Notes: generated by a model from the letters alone, not told the origin. A stretch of DNA of 64,000 nucleotides from Tannerellaceae bacterium (GCA_021201295.1 JAJQFE010000026.1:35813-99812), one strand, 5' to 3'. Shown: positions 38,879 to 48,687, numbered from the stretch's first letter. Program-made: numbers and translations.

Positions 38879-41529
38879 TTACAGCCAGCGTCCAAAGCGT
38901 TTAATATACCAGTTCTTTACGATCTGGGTCAGACAACAATAACTTAACAGAATTGCCGCTAACCAGGGGAAATAACTCCAGGGTGGCGGTACGAAGCCTA
39001 ACCGGGCACCGAAACCGGTGAACAGAATGATAATCCCGATGGCCATAATGGTAAAAGTGGCGAACATCACCGGGAAAGAGGTACGGCTCTGGATAAATGG
39101 GATCTTGTGGGTACGGATCATATGCACAATCAGTGTTTGTGACAATAATCCTTCAATAAACCAGCCGGACTGGAAGAGTGCCTGGTCTGCCGGCATGGTA
39201 CATTTGAATACATACCACATGACCAGATAGGTGGCAATATCAAAAATAGAACTGATAGGGTCTATATAGATCATAAACCGCTTCAGGTCTGAGGCATCCC
39301 ATTTACGGGGTTTTTCCAGATATTCCTTATCAACGCTATCAAAAGGGATCGTAGTTTGTGAAATATCATATAACAGGTTTTGGATCAGTAAGTGGATCGG
39401 CATCATCGGAAGGAAGGGTAGGAAAGCACTGGCAGCAAGGACACTAAACATGTTACCGAAGTTGGAACTGGCGGTCATCTTGATATATTTTATAATATTC
39501 CCAAAAATCTTCCGTCCTTCCTGTACGCCTTGCTCCAGTACCATCAGGTCTTTTTCAAGGAGAATAATATCAGCCGCTTCTTTCGCTATGTCGACCGCAG
39601 TGTCTACAGAAATGCCTATATCTGCCTGGCGCAGGGCTGCCGCATCGTTGATCCCGTCTCCTAAGAAACCGATCGTATGATCGTTTTTTTGTAAGAGAGT
39701 AATGATCCTGGCTTTCTGCATAGGAGTAAGCTTGGCGAATATAGTAGCTATTTTAGCTTTTTTTTCTAATTCTTCATCGCTCATTTCTTCAATCTCTGTT
39801 CCTAACAGGATGTGAGTGGTGTCTATCCCTACCTGCTGGCATACGGTTTTGGTGACGGCATCGTTATCCCCGGATAGTACTTTTACTTCCACCCCATGCG
39901 TATGAAGGGTCCGGATGGCTTCATAGGCAGACGGTTTAGGAGGATCTAAAAAGGCCAGATACCCTAACAGAACCATCCCGGATTCATCGGCTACGGAAAA
40001 AGCACTTTCTTTTTCTATCTAGCTTTTATGGGCAATTGCCAGGACACGCATTCCTTCTTTGTTCAGTTGTTCACTCCGTTTATAAATCTCCCTTTTCAAT
40101 TCTTTGCTGAGTGGAGTGACCACTCCGTTGTATTCTGCATGGGTACAGATCTGAAGCATTTCTTCTACTGCCCCTTTCGTGATGATCTGTCTTTTCTTCT
40201 CATCATTTTCGATGACAACTGACATCCGGCAGCGGGTAAAATCAAACGGGATTTCATCGATTTTGGCATAATTATGTTCGATATTTTCAAATCCCAGTTC
40301 TTTACAATGAGAGAGGATGGCCCTGTCCATCAGGTTTTTTAGTCCGGTCTGGAAATAACTGTTAAAATAGGCATGACGCAGGATGCGCAGGTCTTCCTGA
40401 CCCTGTACATTCAGATATCTTTCCAGAATGATCTTGTCCTGAGTTAAGGTCCCGGTTTTATCTGTACAGAGAATATTCATGGCTCCGAAACTCTGGATTG
40501 CATTCATATTCTTGACAATAGTTTTATGTTTAGACATCGTGATCGCTCCCTTGGCCAGATTAGAGGTTACGATCATCGGAAGCATTTCCGGCGTTAAGCC
40601 TACTGCTACGGATACGGCAAAAATAAAGGCATCAAACCAATCTCCTTTTGTAATCCCATTGATAAAGAAAACGAAAGGCACCATGATTAACATAAAACGG
40701 ATCAATAACAGGCTTACATTATTGATCCCTTTATCAAAGCTCGTTTGTGCCCGTTCTCCTACCAGATTACGGGCAATTACACCCAGATAGGTATGCCGGC
40801 CGGTCGTGACAATAATTCCTTTCCCGGATCCACTGACCACATTGGAACCCATAAAACAGATATTATCTAATTCCACCACACTCCCGGTCCGGTGTATCCT
40901 GTCCTGTAATTCCGGAGTCTTTTCGATGGAATTCGATTCTCCGGTGAGCGAAGACTGGCTGATAAATAGATCCTTGGATTCAATGATCCGCATATCTGCC
41001 GGGATCATATCCCCTGCAGAAAGGGAGATCACATCCCCGGGAACTAAGTCTGTGATGTTGATTTCCCGGGTTTCCGGTTCCCCATATCTATAAACGGAAG
41101 CTGTGTTATTCACCATTTTTTTCAAGGTATCGGTAGCCTTACTGGATTTCCATTCCTGATAGAATCTCAGGAGACCACTGATAGCGACCATAGTGGTGAT
41201 AATAATGACAGTAGCCCACTCCCGTTCATCCGGTTCCGCCATCAGTACGTCGATCACTAATGAAAGAAGCGCCAGGAACATAAGGATACCGATAAACGGA
41301 TTGATAAATGTTTTGATAAACATGACAAAGAGTTTATCCTTACGTTCATGAGCAATCTCATTTTTTCCATACATTTTCTGCCGGGTCTCCACTTCATGGG
41401 CGGAAAGTCCTTTAGGGGAAGAGTTCAGGTACGCATAGGTGTTTTTAGTTTCCTAGTTAGCCGCTAAGAATAGTCTTTTACTGTTAAACTGGTACCCTTT
41501 CTTTCTGGTTTTTTTCTGATCCACATCAT
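38879..41529 (-). pseudogene. mgtA: MgtA-type magnesium-translocating P-type ATPase, two stops and a frameshift
   Basis: A P-IIIB magnesium-importing ATPase, about 883 aa repaired. The phosphorylation motif CTDKTGTLT, the TGES motif (SSLTGESNSIEKTPE), GDGINDAAALRQADIGIS and LTPEMLP are present. The likely start is the ATG at 41527-41529, five bases after AAGGAGG; one missing base in the seven-T run (plus strand, 41509-41515) puts it out of frame. TAG at 41453-41455 (AAN-x-ETKN) and at 40019-40021 (AHKS-x-IEKE) both allow Gln. Its promoter shares the repeat array of the cus operon. Confidence 0.85.
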
Positions 41530-41628
41530 TGTGTCCTCCTTTTTAATCATGATGGACTCTTAGGAAAGAATGAGGAATAGCGTTTCCTTTCTTTCTTTTA
41601 TCAGAGCCTGTTTATTTGTTACACGGAG

Positions 41629-41636
41629 CAAAAGTA
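41629..41636 (-). promoter_or_regulatory. -7 box of mgtA
   Basis: On the minus strand the element is TACTTTTG, identical to that of the cus operon, and it lies 22 bp beyond the last of the four 11-bp repeats, the same distance as there. Confidence 0.7.
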
Positions 41637-41658
41637 GAAATGAGTTTTGCCTGATATG

Positions 41659-41700
41659 GTTAGAGAATAATTAGAGCACTATTAGAAAATGATTAGAGAT
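41659..41700 (-). promoter_or_regulatory. Four 11-bp-spaced direct repeats before mgtA
   Basis: Read on the minus strand the repeats are ATCTCTAAT, TTTTCTAAT, TGCTCTAAT and TTCTCTAAC, with starts exactly 11 bp apart (plus-strand blocks 41692-41700, 41681-41689, 41670-41678, 41659-41667). The promoter-proximal copy equals that of the cus operon. The array abuts the 3' end of the sensor-kinase gene. Confidence 0.78.
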
Positions 41701-43067
41701 CAGATATGTGGAATTTCTACTGTGAAAACCGTACCTTCATTCGGAGATGAACTTACCCGTATGGTACCTTTATGGAGAGTAATGATCTTCAGCACCAGTG
41801 CCATTCCAATCCCGTTCCCCTGTGCATAGTTCTTGTTGGTACCCCAGTAGAATGGAGTAAAAATATTTTTCATATCTTCTTCGGACAGTCCGATTCCTGT
41901 GTCTGAGAACCGAAGGATCGATCTGCTTGCAAAGAAGGAGATACGGGCTTGTGAAGTCTGGTTGTCAGAGAACTTACAGTTGTTCTCTATCAGATTGATA
42001 AAGGCTGTTTTGAGTAGATATTCATTTCCGGATACTGTGATCAGGGAATCATCTTCCGCCTCCTGTTCAAATATTAATTGAACCGTATAAGCCGGGTTCG
42101 CTTTCACTACACTTTCCCGGGCATCCAATAATAATTCATCCAGACGGATTTCCCGCATCGCGATCTGTTGTGAGTCGTAACTCGCTTTAGCTAAGTCTAA
42201 TAGTCCGGCAGATAATTTGACAAGTTTCCGGGAGTCAGCCAGAATGTTTTCTAATGTTTGTTTATATTCCTCGTTAGTCCGTTCTTTGAAGAGGGCAATT
42301 TCCAGTTCACTGATCAAAGCTGCCAGAGGAGTCCGGAGTTCATGGGATATATTACTTACAAACATTTTCTGGGAATCAAAAGAGTGTTCCAGACGATCCA
42401 GCATCCGGTTGAAAGTTACAGCCAGTTCCCCAATCTCATCCTTTTCGTTACTTACCGGGATTCTTTTATTCAGGTTGGATGCGGTTAATGTTTCTACTTC
42501 ATTGACGATACGGGAGACAGGCGAAAGCGAGCCTCGGGCGAGGAAATAGCCTACTATAAACAGTACGAACATTCCGGATAACCAGAGAACCAGCAGGACG
42601 GTTTGCAGGGTTTCCTGTTTGGCAAATCCATAACCGTCGTAGGCCGCTGCGGTAACTACATATTCTTTGCCTCCATACATATATAGAAAACCAACCACCT
42701 GGTATTTGTCGAAATAAAAATCAATTTCCTTTTTGGATATGATTTCCCGGATCATTTCCGGTGTCTCTTTGACAAGATCTATCTCCATTACATCATGATA
42801 GAGCAACTCAAAAGATGTGGTGTAAATAGCCACTTCCACTTCATCCAGGAACTGACGGTTATTGTGGTAGATCGACTGCATGATTTCGGCATCTACCCGG
42901 TTTTAAAGGAATAGGTTGGCTTTGGTGATCGCTTCTTTCCTGAGATCATGAAAGAACTCTTTTTCCCGGCTTTTTTCTGTGGTAAAATAGACAATGGTAA
43001 CAAACAACAGAAAAAAGATTGCTGTGACTATGGTGTAATTCAGTGTTAGTTTTGTCCGTATTTTCAT
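41700..43067 (-). pseudogene. Sensor histidine kinase of the cus/mgtA system, one in-frame TAA
   Basis: A 455-codon membrane kinase: N-terminal helix (YTIVTAIFFLLFVTIVYF), periplasmic sensor region, second helix (VLLVLWLSGMFVLFIVGYFLA), HAMP-like linker, HisKA (SNISHELRTPLAALISELE), and ATPase (LIENNCKFSD, FSDTGIGLSEEDM, GNGIGMALVLKI). The start codon overlaps the stop of the response regulator as ATGA. A TAA at 42903-42905 lies in LFL-x-NRVDAE; CAA (Gln) is the obvious ancestor. If real, the kinase is truncated before its sensor domain ends, leaving the regulator without its partner. Confidence 0.85.
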
Positions 43068-43756
43068 TCTTCAGATCTCAGCATAAATCCCATACCCGGT
43101 TTGGTCTGGATCAGTTTCACTTCAAAATCTTTATCTACCTTTTTTCGCAGGTAATTGATATAGACATCTATGAAATTTGTTCCGGTATCGAAATGCGTAT
43201 TCCATACTTCTTCTGCAATTTCAATACGGGATAAAACCCGTTCCGGATGCTGCATCATATATTCAAGTAGGTTGAATTCTTTCGGAGTGAGTTTGATTTC
43301 TATGTTATTTCTATATACGGATTTGGTGGCTGTATTCATCGTTAGGTCCGCATACGTTAAAGTGGCTGGTTTCTCTTCCTGTAACTTTCCGGAACCTTTC
43401 CTTTTAAGCAAGACTTTGATCCTTGCGTTTAATTCACGGAAGTCAAAAGGTTTAACCATATAATCATCTGCTCCGGCATCAAATTCGTCTAATTTATCGT
43501 CGGTTGTGCCTAAGGCAGTCAGCATCAGGATCGGGATATCCGGATAGGTCTGCCGGATCAGTTTGCTTAATTCAAAACCATTTAGTTTAGGTAGGATTAC
43601 ATCAGAAATAACCAGGTCAAAACGGGTTGACCGGATCAGGCGGCTTCCCATCTCTCCATCAAATGCTAATGTTACCGTATAACCGCATTCTTCCAATCCA
43701 CGTTTTAATAACTCAGCTACCCTCTGTTCGTCTTCCACTACTAAAATATGAATCAT
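43064..43756 (-). CDS. OmpR/PhoB-type response regulator
   Basis: A 230-aa regulator with a receiver domain (ILVVEDEQRVAELL, phospho-Asp in DLVISDVILPKLNG, Lys in VKPFDFRELNAR) and a C-terminal winged helix (LTPKEFNLLEYMM, RKKVDKDF). The ATG at 43754-43756 (MIHILVVEDE) gives the canonical start; an ATG 13 codons earlier would add a non-homologous leader. It is intact although its kinase is not. OmpR-type regulators bind direct repeats near one DNA turn apart, which fits the arrays before cusB and mgtA. Confidence 0.93.
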   Translation of the reverse strand: MIHILVVEDEQRVAELLKRGLEECGYTVTLAFDGEMGSRLIRSTRFDLVISDVILPKLNGFELSKLIRQTYPDIPILMLTALGTTDDKLDEFDAGADDYMVKPFDFRELNARIKVLLKRKGSGKLQEEKPATLTYADLTMNTATKSVYRNNIEIKLTPKEFNLLEYMMQHPERVLSRIEIAEEVWNTHFDTGTNFIDVYINYLRKKVDKDFEVKLIQTKPGMGFMLRSEE

Positions 43757-43782
43757 AGCGTCCGTATTTGTTTTATCCGTAA

Positions 43783-43790
43783 CAAAGGTA
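43783..43790 (-). promoter_or_regulatory. -7 box of the regulator-kinase operon
   Basis: Minus-strand TACCTTTG, a perfect TAnnTTTG, lies 26 bp before the regulator ATG. No 11-bp repeats accompany it, so this operon is not obviously under the same control as mgtA and cus. Confidence 0.6.
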
Positions 43791-43795
43791 AACAT

Positions 43796-43824
43796 AAAAA
43801 AAGAACCCGGGACTATCTCCCGGG
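43796..43824 (-). terminator. Terminator of the aldo/keto reductase gene
   Basis: On the minus strand CCCGGGA-(5 bases)-TCCCGGG is followed by TTC and seven T; a classic intrinsic terminator between the reductase and the regulator. Confidence 0.88.
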
Positions 43825-43866
43825 CTAATATCTTTTATCTAAGGCGGTTTTCCGGTCCGAAGCATT

Positions 43867-44691
43867 TTAAAAGGTAACATGATCCGGATCCGGTCCGATG
43901 CGTTTATTTTTGTTCAGCGACCCGATCAATTCCATCTCTTTGCCGGTCAGTTCAAAATCGAATATATCTATATTCTCCTGTAGCCTTTTCGGGTTGGAAG
44001 ATTTAGGAATGGTTACCACTCCCCGCTGGAAATCCCAACGTAGTATGATCTGCGCTGCTGTTTTATTATGGGCTTCTCCTATGGCATTCAGAAGTTTTTC
44101 TTCTAATAAACCGGTTTGATTAGCGGCAAAAGGGCTCCACGCCTCCGGACGGATGTTATTTTCCATACAATAGGCTATGGTTTCCTCCTGATTCAGATAG
44201 GGGTGACATTCAATCTGGTTCACTGCCAAAATCAGATCACTTTCCTGCTGTAAGGTCTCTAAATGATGAACCTTGAAATTGCTGACTCCCACTGCTTTGG
44301 ATTTCCCACTTTTATAGATCTCTTCAAAAATTTTCCACGTTTGCAGGAACTTTTCAGGTACCGGCCAGTGGATCAGATACAAATCTATATACGTTGTACC
44401 TAATTTCCGGAGACTCTCTTCCAATGCTTCCGTGACCTTACCGGATCGCTGTTCATCATTCCATAATTTGGTGGTAATAAAGATTTCTTCCCGGGGAATA
44501 CTACTTTTCTGAATAGCTTTCTTTACCGTTTCTTCATTTTTATAATAAGCTGCTGTGTCAATATGTCGATATCCTATCCGTAATGCTTCCAGGATCGCAT
44601 GTTCACTGTTCTCATTATCTTCCATACGGAAAACTCCCAGACCGATAAAAGGCATTTCCAGCCCGTTGTTTAATGTTGCTTTTGAAATCAT
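43867..44691 (-). CDS. Aldo/keto reductase
   Basis: NADPH-dependent TIM-barrel oxidoreductase of the 2,5-diketo-D-gluconate reductase type, 274 aa. Signatures: LNNGLEMPFIGLGVF, GYRHIDTAAYYKNEE (catalytic Asp and Tyr), TKLWNDEQ (Lys), YLIHWP (His) and IPKSSNPKRLQEN. The ATG at 44689-44691 gives the normal start; an ATG six codons upstream adds unconserved residues. Natural substrate unknown. Intact, single-gene transcript with its own terminator. Confidence 0.9.
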   Translation of the reverse strand: MISKATLNNGLEMPFIGLGVFRMEDNENSEHAILEALRIGYRHIDTAAYYKNEETVKKAIQKSSIPREEIFITTKLWNDEQRSGKVTEALEESLRKLGTTYIDLYLIHWPVPEKFLQTWKIFEEIYKSGKSKAVGVSNFKVHHLETLQQESDLILAVNQIECHPYLNQEETIAYCMENNIRPEAWSPFAANQTGLLEEKLLNAIGEAHNKTAAQIILRWDFQRGVVTIPKSSNPKRLQENIDIFDFELTGKEMELIGSLNKNKRIGPDPDHVTF

Positions 44692-44874
44692 GGTTGTATG
44701 TATTATCAAAAGTTATTTTATTTGAAAACATTTTCCAGAAGATAAAGGTTTTGGCCGGAAAAGCAATTCTCTTTTTTAAGAAAAACAGGTTCAGTATATA
44801 ATTTGTAAATCAGCTTCTTGAGTTTTAGTGCGAGTAAAAGTGAGACAGGAAGTGGTAAAAACCTAATTGAAAAT

Positions 44875-44904
44875 TTTGATATTTAAAATAAATCCGTACC
44901 TTTG
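44875..44904 (+). promoter_or_regulatory. tRNA-Pro promoter (-33/-7)
   Basis: TTTG (44875-44878) and TACCTTTG (44897-44904) are separated by 18 bp, the textbook Bacteroidetes sigma-ABfr spacing. The tRNA starts 20 bp downstream. Confidence 0.8.
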
Positions 44905-44923
44905 CAGCGCATTAGAACAAAAA

Positions 44924-44998
44924 CGGGGTGTAGCGCAGTCCGGTTAGCGCACCTGCTTTGGGAGCAGGGGGTCCCAGGTTCGAATCCTGGTACCCCGA
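44924..44998 (+). tRNA. tRNA-Pro (anticodon TGG)
   Basis: The acceptor stem CGGGGTG pairs with TACCCCG, the anticodon stem CCTGC/GCAGG encloses TTTGGGA with anticodon TGG (decodes CCA), and the T arm contains GGTTCGAATCC. Discriminator base is A. No CCA is encoded. Confidence 0.95.
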
Positions 44999-45004
44999 CA
45001 AAGA

Positions 45005-45033
45005 AAGCGAATCAAGTATCTTGATTCGCTTTC
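45005..45033 (+). terminator. tRNA-Pro terminator
   Basis: A perfect 13-bp stem (AAAGCGAATCAAG/CTTGATTCGCTTT) with a 3-base loop directly follows the tRNA. Confidence 0.82.
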
Positions 45034-45223
45034 CTGTTTTATATGGGTTTGAAAAGATCGTTTGGTAAAGCTAAGGATATTTGTCTGGGATTAGTTAAGT
45101 AGTATTCCTGATCGAGGCAGAACAGATAAATAAATAATAATCAACTGTATTTGTTTTTTCTTACGTATTTTCTACTCCCACCCCTTTCAGGAAAATAGCA
45201 GATATATATATGTAAATTGTTAG

Positions 45224-45754
45224 TTAGTTAATCCTTTGCAGGATAAAAAATAGAATTAACAGATAATTATCCTTCAGAAATGTTTTCAGGATTTTCCTTG
45301 CTTTGTAAATTCTTGTTTTTACAGTGTTGTAAGGTAACCCTAAGTCTTTTTCTATTTCTTTGTATTTATATCTGTCCAGGTGCATCCGGAAAGGAATAAG
45401 ATATTTTGGCTCTAATATCTCTATGGTATTATAGAGTTCCATTAGTTCATATTCTTCTTCCGGAGTCGGATTGTTTTGCCAGTCCGATGTATCCATTTCA
45501 TAATAAATTTGATTTGGATCAATCATAGTAAATTCTTTTACTCTTTTGTGATAATTATCAATGAATAAATTTTCCATGATCTTTTTCGCCCATGCATCAA
45601 ATTTATTTTTATCGACATATTTGTCGAGATTCTCATAAATAACCAGATACGTTTCCTGTATGAGGTCTTCCATATCCTCTTTCTTCAATTTATAGAAAGA
45701 AGCTTTCTTTTCGAGTATACTTTTTAACTCGTTGAAGATTTTGTTTTTCTTCAT
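45224..45754 (-). CDS. ECF-type RNA polymerase sigma factor, orphan
   Basis: A 176-aa sigma-70 family protein of the extracytoplasmic-function type. Region 2 (about residues 20-75: EDMEDLIQETYLVIYENLDKY, FDAWAKKIMENLFIDNYHKR) and region 4 (LEPKYLIPFRMHLDRYKYKEI, LGLPYNTVKTRIYKARKIL) are complete. No anti-sigma, FecR-like or SusCD gene adjoins it, which is unusual for Bacteroidales ECF sigmas. The end is unusually hydrophobic (LLILFFILQ). Its control cannot be inferred. Confidence 0.85.
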   Translation of the reverse strand: MKKNKIFNELKSILEKKASFYKLKKEDMEDLIQETYLVIYENLDKYVDKNKFDAWAKKIMENLFIDNYHKRVKEFTMIDPNQIYYEMDTSDWQNNPTPEEEYELMELYNTIEILEPKYLIPFRMHLDRYKYKEIEKDLGLPYNTVKTRIYKARKILKTFLKDNYLLILFFILQRIN

Positions 45755-46165
45755 AATGACATTTTTTTTAAATTAATAATGTATATATATCTGCTCTTAA
45801 CTACTTAACCGTATGCAAAATGAATGTTATCTCGGTTAAAATCCCTTTAGAGATTTTTAACCAATTGTTATATAAAAATTAAATAAATGTTTAATGTATT
45901 TAACTTTATGATAGGATATGAAATAGTTTTTGAGTGCTTCAGTTGTACAGGTAAATAAATTTTATGCAAAAATAGAGTTTATCATGCGGTAATATCTGTC
46001 ATAAATACGCATAAGAAGTAGAAAGAGAAGGGTTTCCCGGAAAAAACCGTATTTTTGTATAATCTATATAAATCCAAAATATTGAGGCAACAGATATAAA
46101 ATAGATTGTCCTGCATATATAATAAGTATGGGCGAATGGACAAATAGTAAATTCGATTCTTAAGA
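45755..46165. other. Intergenic region between sigma factor and queD
   Basis: A 411-bp AT-rich gap with no credible gene. Long A/T runs dominate. A TATTTTTG -7 element for queD is at 46050-46057, 109 bp before its ATG. Confidence 0.45.
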
Positions 46166-46498
46166 ATGTATATTGTAAAGAAAACAATGGAGATTTCTGC
46201 ATCTCACAGCTTGCGGTTATCTTATGAAAGTAAATGTGAACATTTGCATGGCCATAACTGGATAATTACCGTTTGGTGCCGTTCAAAAGAACTGAATGCA
46301 GATGACATGGTGATAGACTTCAGCCATATTAAACAGGAAATACACGCGAAACTGGATCATAAAAATCTGAATGAAGTCTTACCGTTTAATACGACTACCG
46401 AGAATCTGGCCAGATGGATCTGTGACCAGATTCCGACCTGTTATAAAGTAATGGTACAGGAGTCTGAACATAATGTGGCCTGGTATGAAGAAGATTAA
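46166..46498 (+). CDS. queD: 6-carboxytetrahydropterin synthase
   Basis: QueD, 110 aa, converts 7,8-dihydroneopterin triphosphate to 6-carboxytetrahydropterin in queuosine (preQ0) synthesis. The zinc-site residues lie in SASHSL and CEHLHGHNW; the catalytic Cys is in that motif. DHKNLNEVLPFNTTTENLA and VQESEHNVAWYE complete the family pattern. Its 3' end overlaps queE by 14 bp. Intact. Confidence 0.93.
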   Translation: MYIVKKTMEISASHSLRLSYESKCEHLHGHNWIITVWCRSKELNADDMVIDFSHIKQEIHAKLDHKNLNEVLPFNTTTENLARWICDQIPTCYKVMVQESEHNVAWYEED

Positions 46499-47030
46499 TG
46501 AAATCTTTTATAGTCTCCAGGGGGAAGGCTGTTTTACGGGAACACCGGCTGTCTTTATTCGTTTTTCAGGTTGTAACCTACAATGTGATTTTTGTGATAC
46601 AGCCCATCAAGAGGGAGTCTGGATGTCAGATCAGGAGATTATAGAAGAGGTGGAGAATTATCCGGCTGCCCATGTTGTGTTTACCGGAGGAGAACCCGGA
46701 TTGCAGCTTACCCGCGAATTGGTGCTGGCACTTAAAGAAAAAGGAAAATTTATTTAGATAGAAACAAACGGAACAGTGGTGTTACCAGAAGGAATTGACT
46801 GGATTACCTGTTCTCCCAAACCCGGAAAAGAAGCTGTGATTAAACACCCCGATGAATTAAAGGTGGTATATACCGGACAGGATATGGCGCTATATGAAGG
46901 TTTCACAGCTAAAGTTTTTTGCCTGCAACTTTGTTCGGGGCAAAATATCCGGGAAGTGATCGCATATATTCTCGATCATCCTAAATGGAGATTAAGCCTG
47001 CAAACCCATAAACTATTAGATATACCATAA
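46485..47030 (+). pseudogene. queE: 7-carboxy-7-deazaguanine synthase, one in-frame TAG
   Basis: Radical-SAM enzyme (181 codons) making 7-carboxy-7-deazaguanine from carboxytetrahydropterin. The iron-sulfur cluster motif CNLQCDFC is present, preceded by EIFYSLQGEGCFTGTPAVFIR; GGEPGLQ and the C-terminal WRLSLQTHKLLDIP are typical. A TAG at 46755-46757 lies in GKFI-x-IETNGT, where family members have Gln (FIQIETNGT). No other damage. If the stop is real, queuosine synthesis is lost unless preQ0/queuine is salvaged. Confidence 0.88.
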
Positions 47031-47094
47031 AAAAAGTCATCCGGGGATACAGGGATGCGGTATGTTCCGCATGCTGATCTCCGGCTGACTTTTT
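47031..47094. terminator. Branched terminator hairpin after queE
   Basis: AAAAAGTCA (47031-47039) pairs with TGACTTTTT (47086-47094); within, CCGG/CCGG and ATGCGG/CCGCAT pairs build a long interrupted stem. The T tract makes it an intrinsic terminator. Confidence 0.78.
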
Positions 47095-47321
47095 ATAGCT
47101 ATGAATCTATTATACAGTCATTTATTAGTAAGTAATAGACAATAAGGGCAATGTAGTTTTACACAGTAAACATACCTATTTACCATTCCGGATAAGCAGA
47201 TTTATCATAATTTCATTACTTATACCTTACCATTAATTTCTATAACGACTTCCTGTTAAAATTATATTTTATCAAATTAAACATGTATATTTACCCTGCT
47301 GATAAACTAATAGATATATGT

Positions 47322-48206
47322 ATGATAAAACCAGTACGTTGGAAACTGTTAATTTTAATACTGATTAGTGTAATATCAGTGGGAAAAGCACAGCATAATC
47401 CGGTTCTTCTATTTCCGAAAGGTGCACCGGATGAAACCGTACAGATGGTAGAAAAGGCTGACATTGCTGAAGAAGCGGATGGTAGTTCTATCTTACGGAT
47501 TACGAATGTCAGTGAACCTACGATTACGATCTATCCGGCTTCCGGAGAAAATAAAAACGCACCAGCTATGGTGGTCTGCCCCGGAGGAGGATATAGTATT
47601 CTCGCCTATGATCTGGAAGGCGACGAAATCTGTGAATGGCTAAATAGTATAGGGATTACAGCGGTCTTATTAAAATATAGAGTGCCCAGGCGGGAAGGAC
47701 GGGAGAAACATGCAGCACCTTTGCAGGATGTACAGCGTGCCATTGGATATGTTCGTGCCCATGCGAAAGATCTGGGCATAGATCCGGGGCGGATTGGTGT
47801 TATGGGATTTTCTGCCGGAGCGCATTTGTCCGCCATGGTGAGTACGAATTTTTCCCAACGTACTTATCCTGCCATAGATGCTGCCGATAGGGTAAGTTGC
47901 CGTCCTGATTTTTGCCTGTTGGTATATCCGGCTTATTTGGATGGAGAATATTTTCAAGTAGCACCGGAGTTAAAGGTCTCTGCTCAGACTCCTCCGACTA
48001 TGCTTATTCAGACGGAAGATGATAAACCTTATATTAATAGTAGTTTATTCTATTACTATGCTTTGAAAGAAGCCGGAGTTTCGGCCTGGATGCATCTGTA
48101 CAGCACCGGAGGACATGGATATGGTTTGCGTGATAAAGGTACTGCAGTCACTACATGGCCTGCACGGGCGGAGGACTGGTTCAGGGAATTGAAAGTCATC
48201 CCTTAA
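47322..48206 (+). CDS. Secreted alpha/beta-hydrolase (acetyl-xylan-esterase-like)
   Basis: A 294-aa hydrolase starting at the ATG at 47322-47324 with a signal peptide (LLILILISVISVGKAQ); an upstream in-frame ATG at 47283 gives only an unrelated leader. It has the oxyanion HGGG-type motif as CPGGGYSILAYD, the nucleophile MGFSAGAHL (Ser), and the final His in GGHGYGL; Asp is within QTEDDKPY. Homologues remove acetyl or feruloyl groups from plant polysaccharides. Intact. Confidence 0.85.
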   Translation: MIKPVRWKLLILILISVISVGKAQHNPVLLFPKGAPDETVQMVEKADIAEEADGSSILRITNVSEPTITIYPASGENKNAPAMVVCPGGGYSILAYDLEGDEICEWLNSIGITAVLLKYRVPRREGREKHAAPLQDVQRAIGYVRAHAKDLGIDPGRIGVMGFSAGAHLSAMVSTNFSQRTYPAIDAADRVSCRPDFCLLVYPAYLDGEYFQVAPELKVSAQTPPTMLIQTEDDKPYINSSLFYYYALKEAGVSAWMHLYSTGGHGYGLRDKGTAVTTWPARAEDWFRELKVIP

Positions 48207-48224
48207 CAATAAGTCAGAAAAAAG

Positions 48225-48252
48225 AGAAGCCATCCTGCAAAGGATGGCTTCT
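48225..48252. terminator. Terminator after esterase gene
   Basis: A 12-bp stem AGAAGCCATCCT/AGGATGGCTTCT with a 4-base loop lies 18 bp after the stop codon. No long T tract follows, so efficiency is uncertain. Confidence 0.6.
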
Positions 48253-48687
48253 GTGTATAATACCAGTTGTCTTAAGAACTATTTTAATAAGGATCCTATC
48301 GCAGATTTAGATTGAACCATCCCTCGTGGCTCCTTTATTCATCTGTAGTACGATACTAAACCTGCATTAAAATTAAAGCTGATAGTGATGTTAAAACAAC
48401 CTTTGCAAGAGAAAGTTTATCCGGAAAAATTCCTCTCTTTTTATTTCAGGCTTGTATACAGGAAAAGGTTTAATAGAATTTATGAATGGACCGCCTGGAA
48501 AAAATATTTCTTTACCAGACTTAAGAAATAAGGTTAACAAATATCAGTAGTTCAGAACAGGAATCTATCCTTTTTTGTAAGGATTATCTTTCTTTAATCT
48601 TTTGCATCATATATACTATTTTACCGAAGAGCATACCTGAAAGAGAAGATGGGAAGGAATAAAGTTGGTCATTACAGGAATATTTTG
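48253..48687. other. Gap before tmRNA, possible small ORF only
   Basis: No recognised gene. One 47-codon frame (48388-48531, ending TRLKK) has basic and aromatic residues but no family resemblance, so it is not called as a gene. Confidence 0.35.

Noticed and set aside
41522..41524. GTG as the start of mgtA
   Set aside because: It is in frame, but the ATG at 41527-41529 with AAGGAGG five bases upstream is much better placed, provided one base is missing in the following homopolymer.
48388..48531. 47-codon frame between the esterase and tmRNA genes
   Set aside because: No homology recognised and no ribosome-binding or promoter evidence; kept only as a note.
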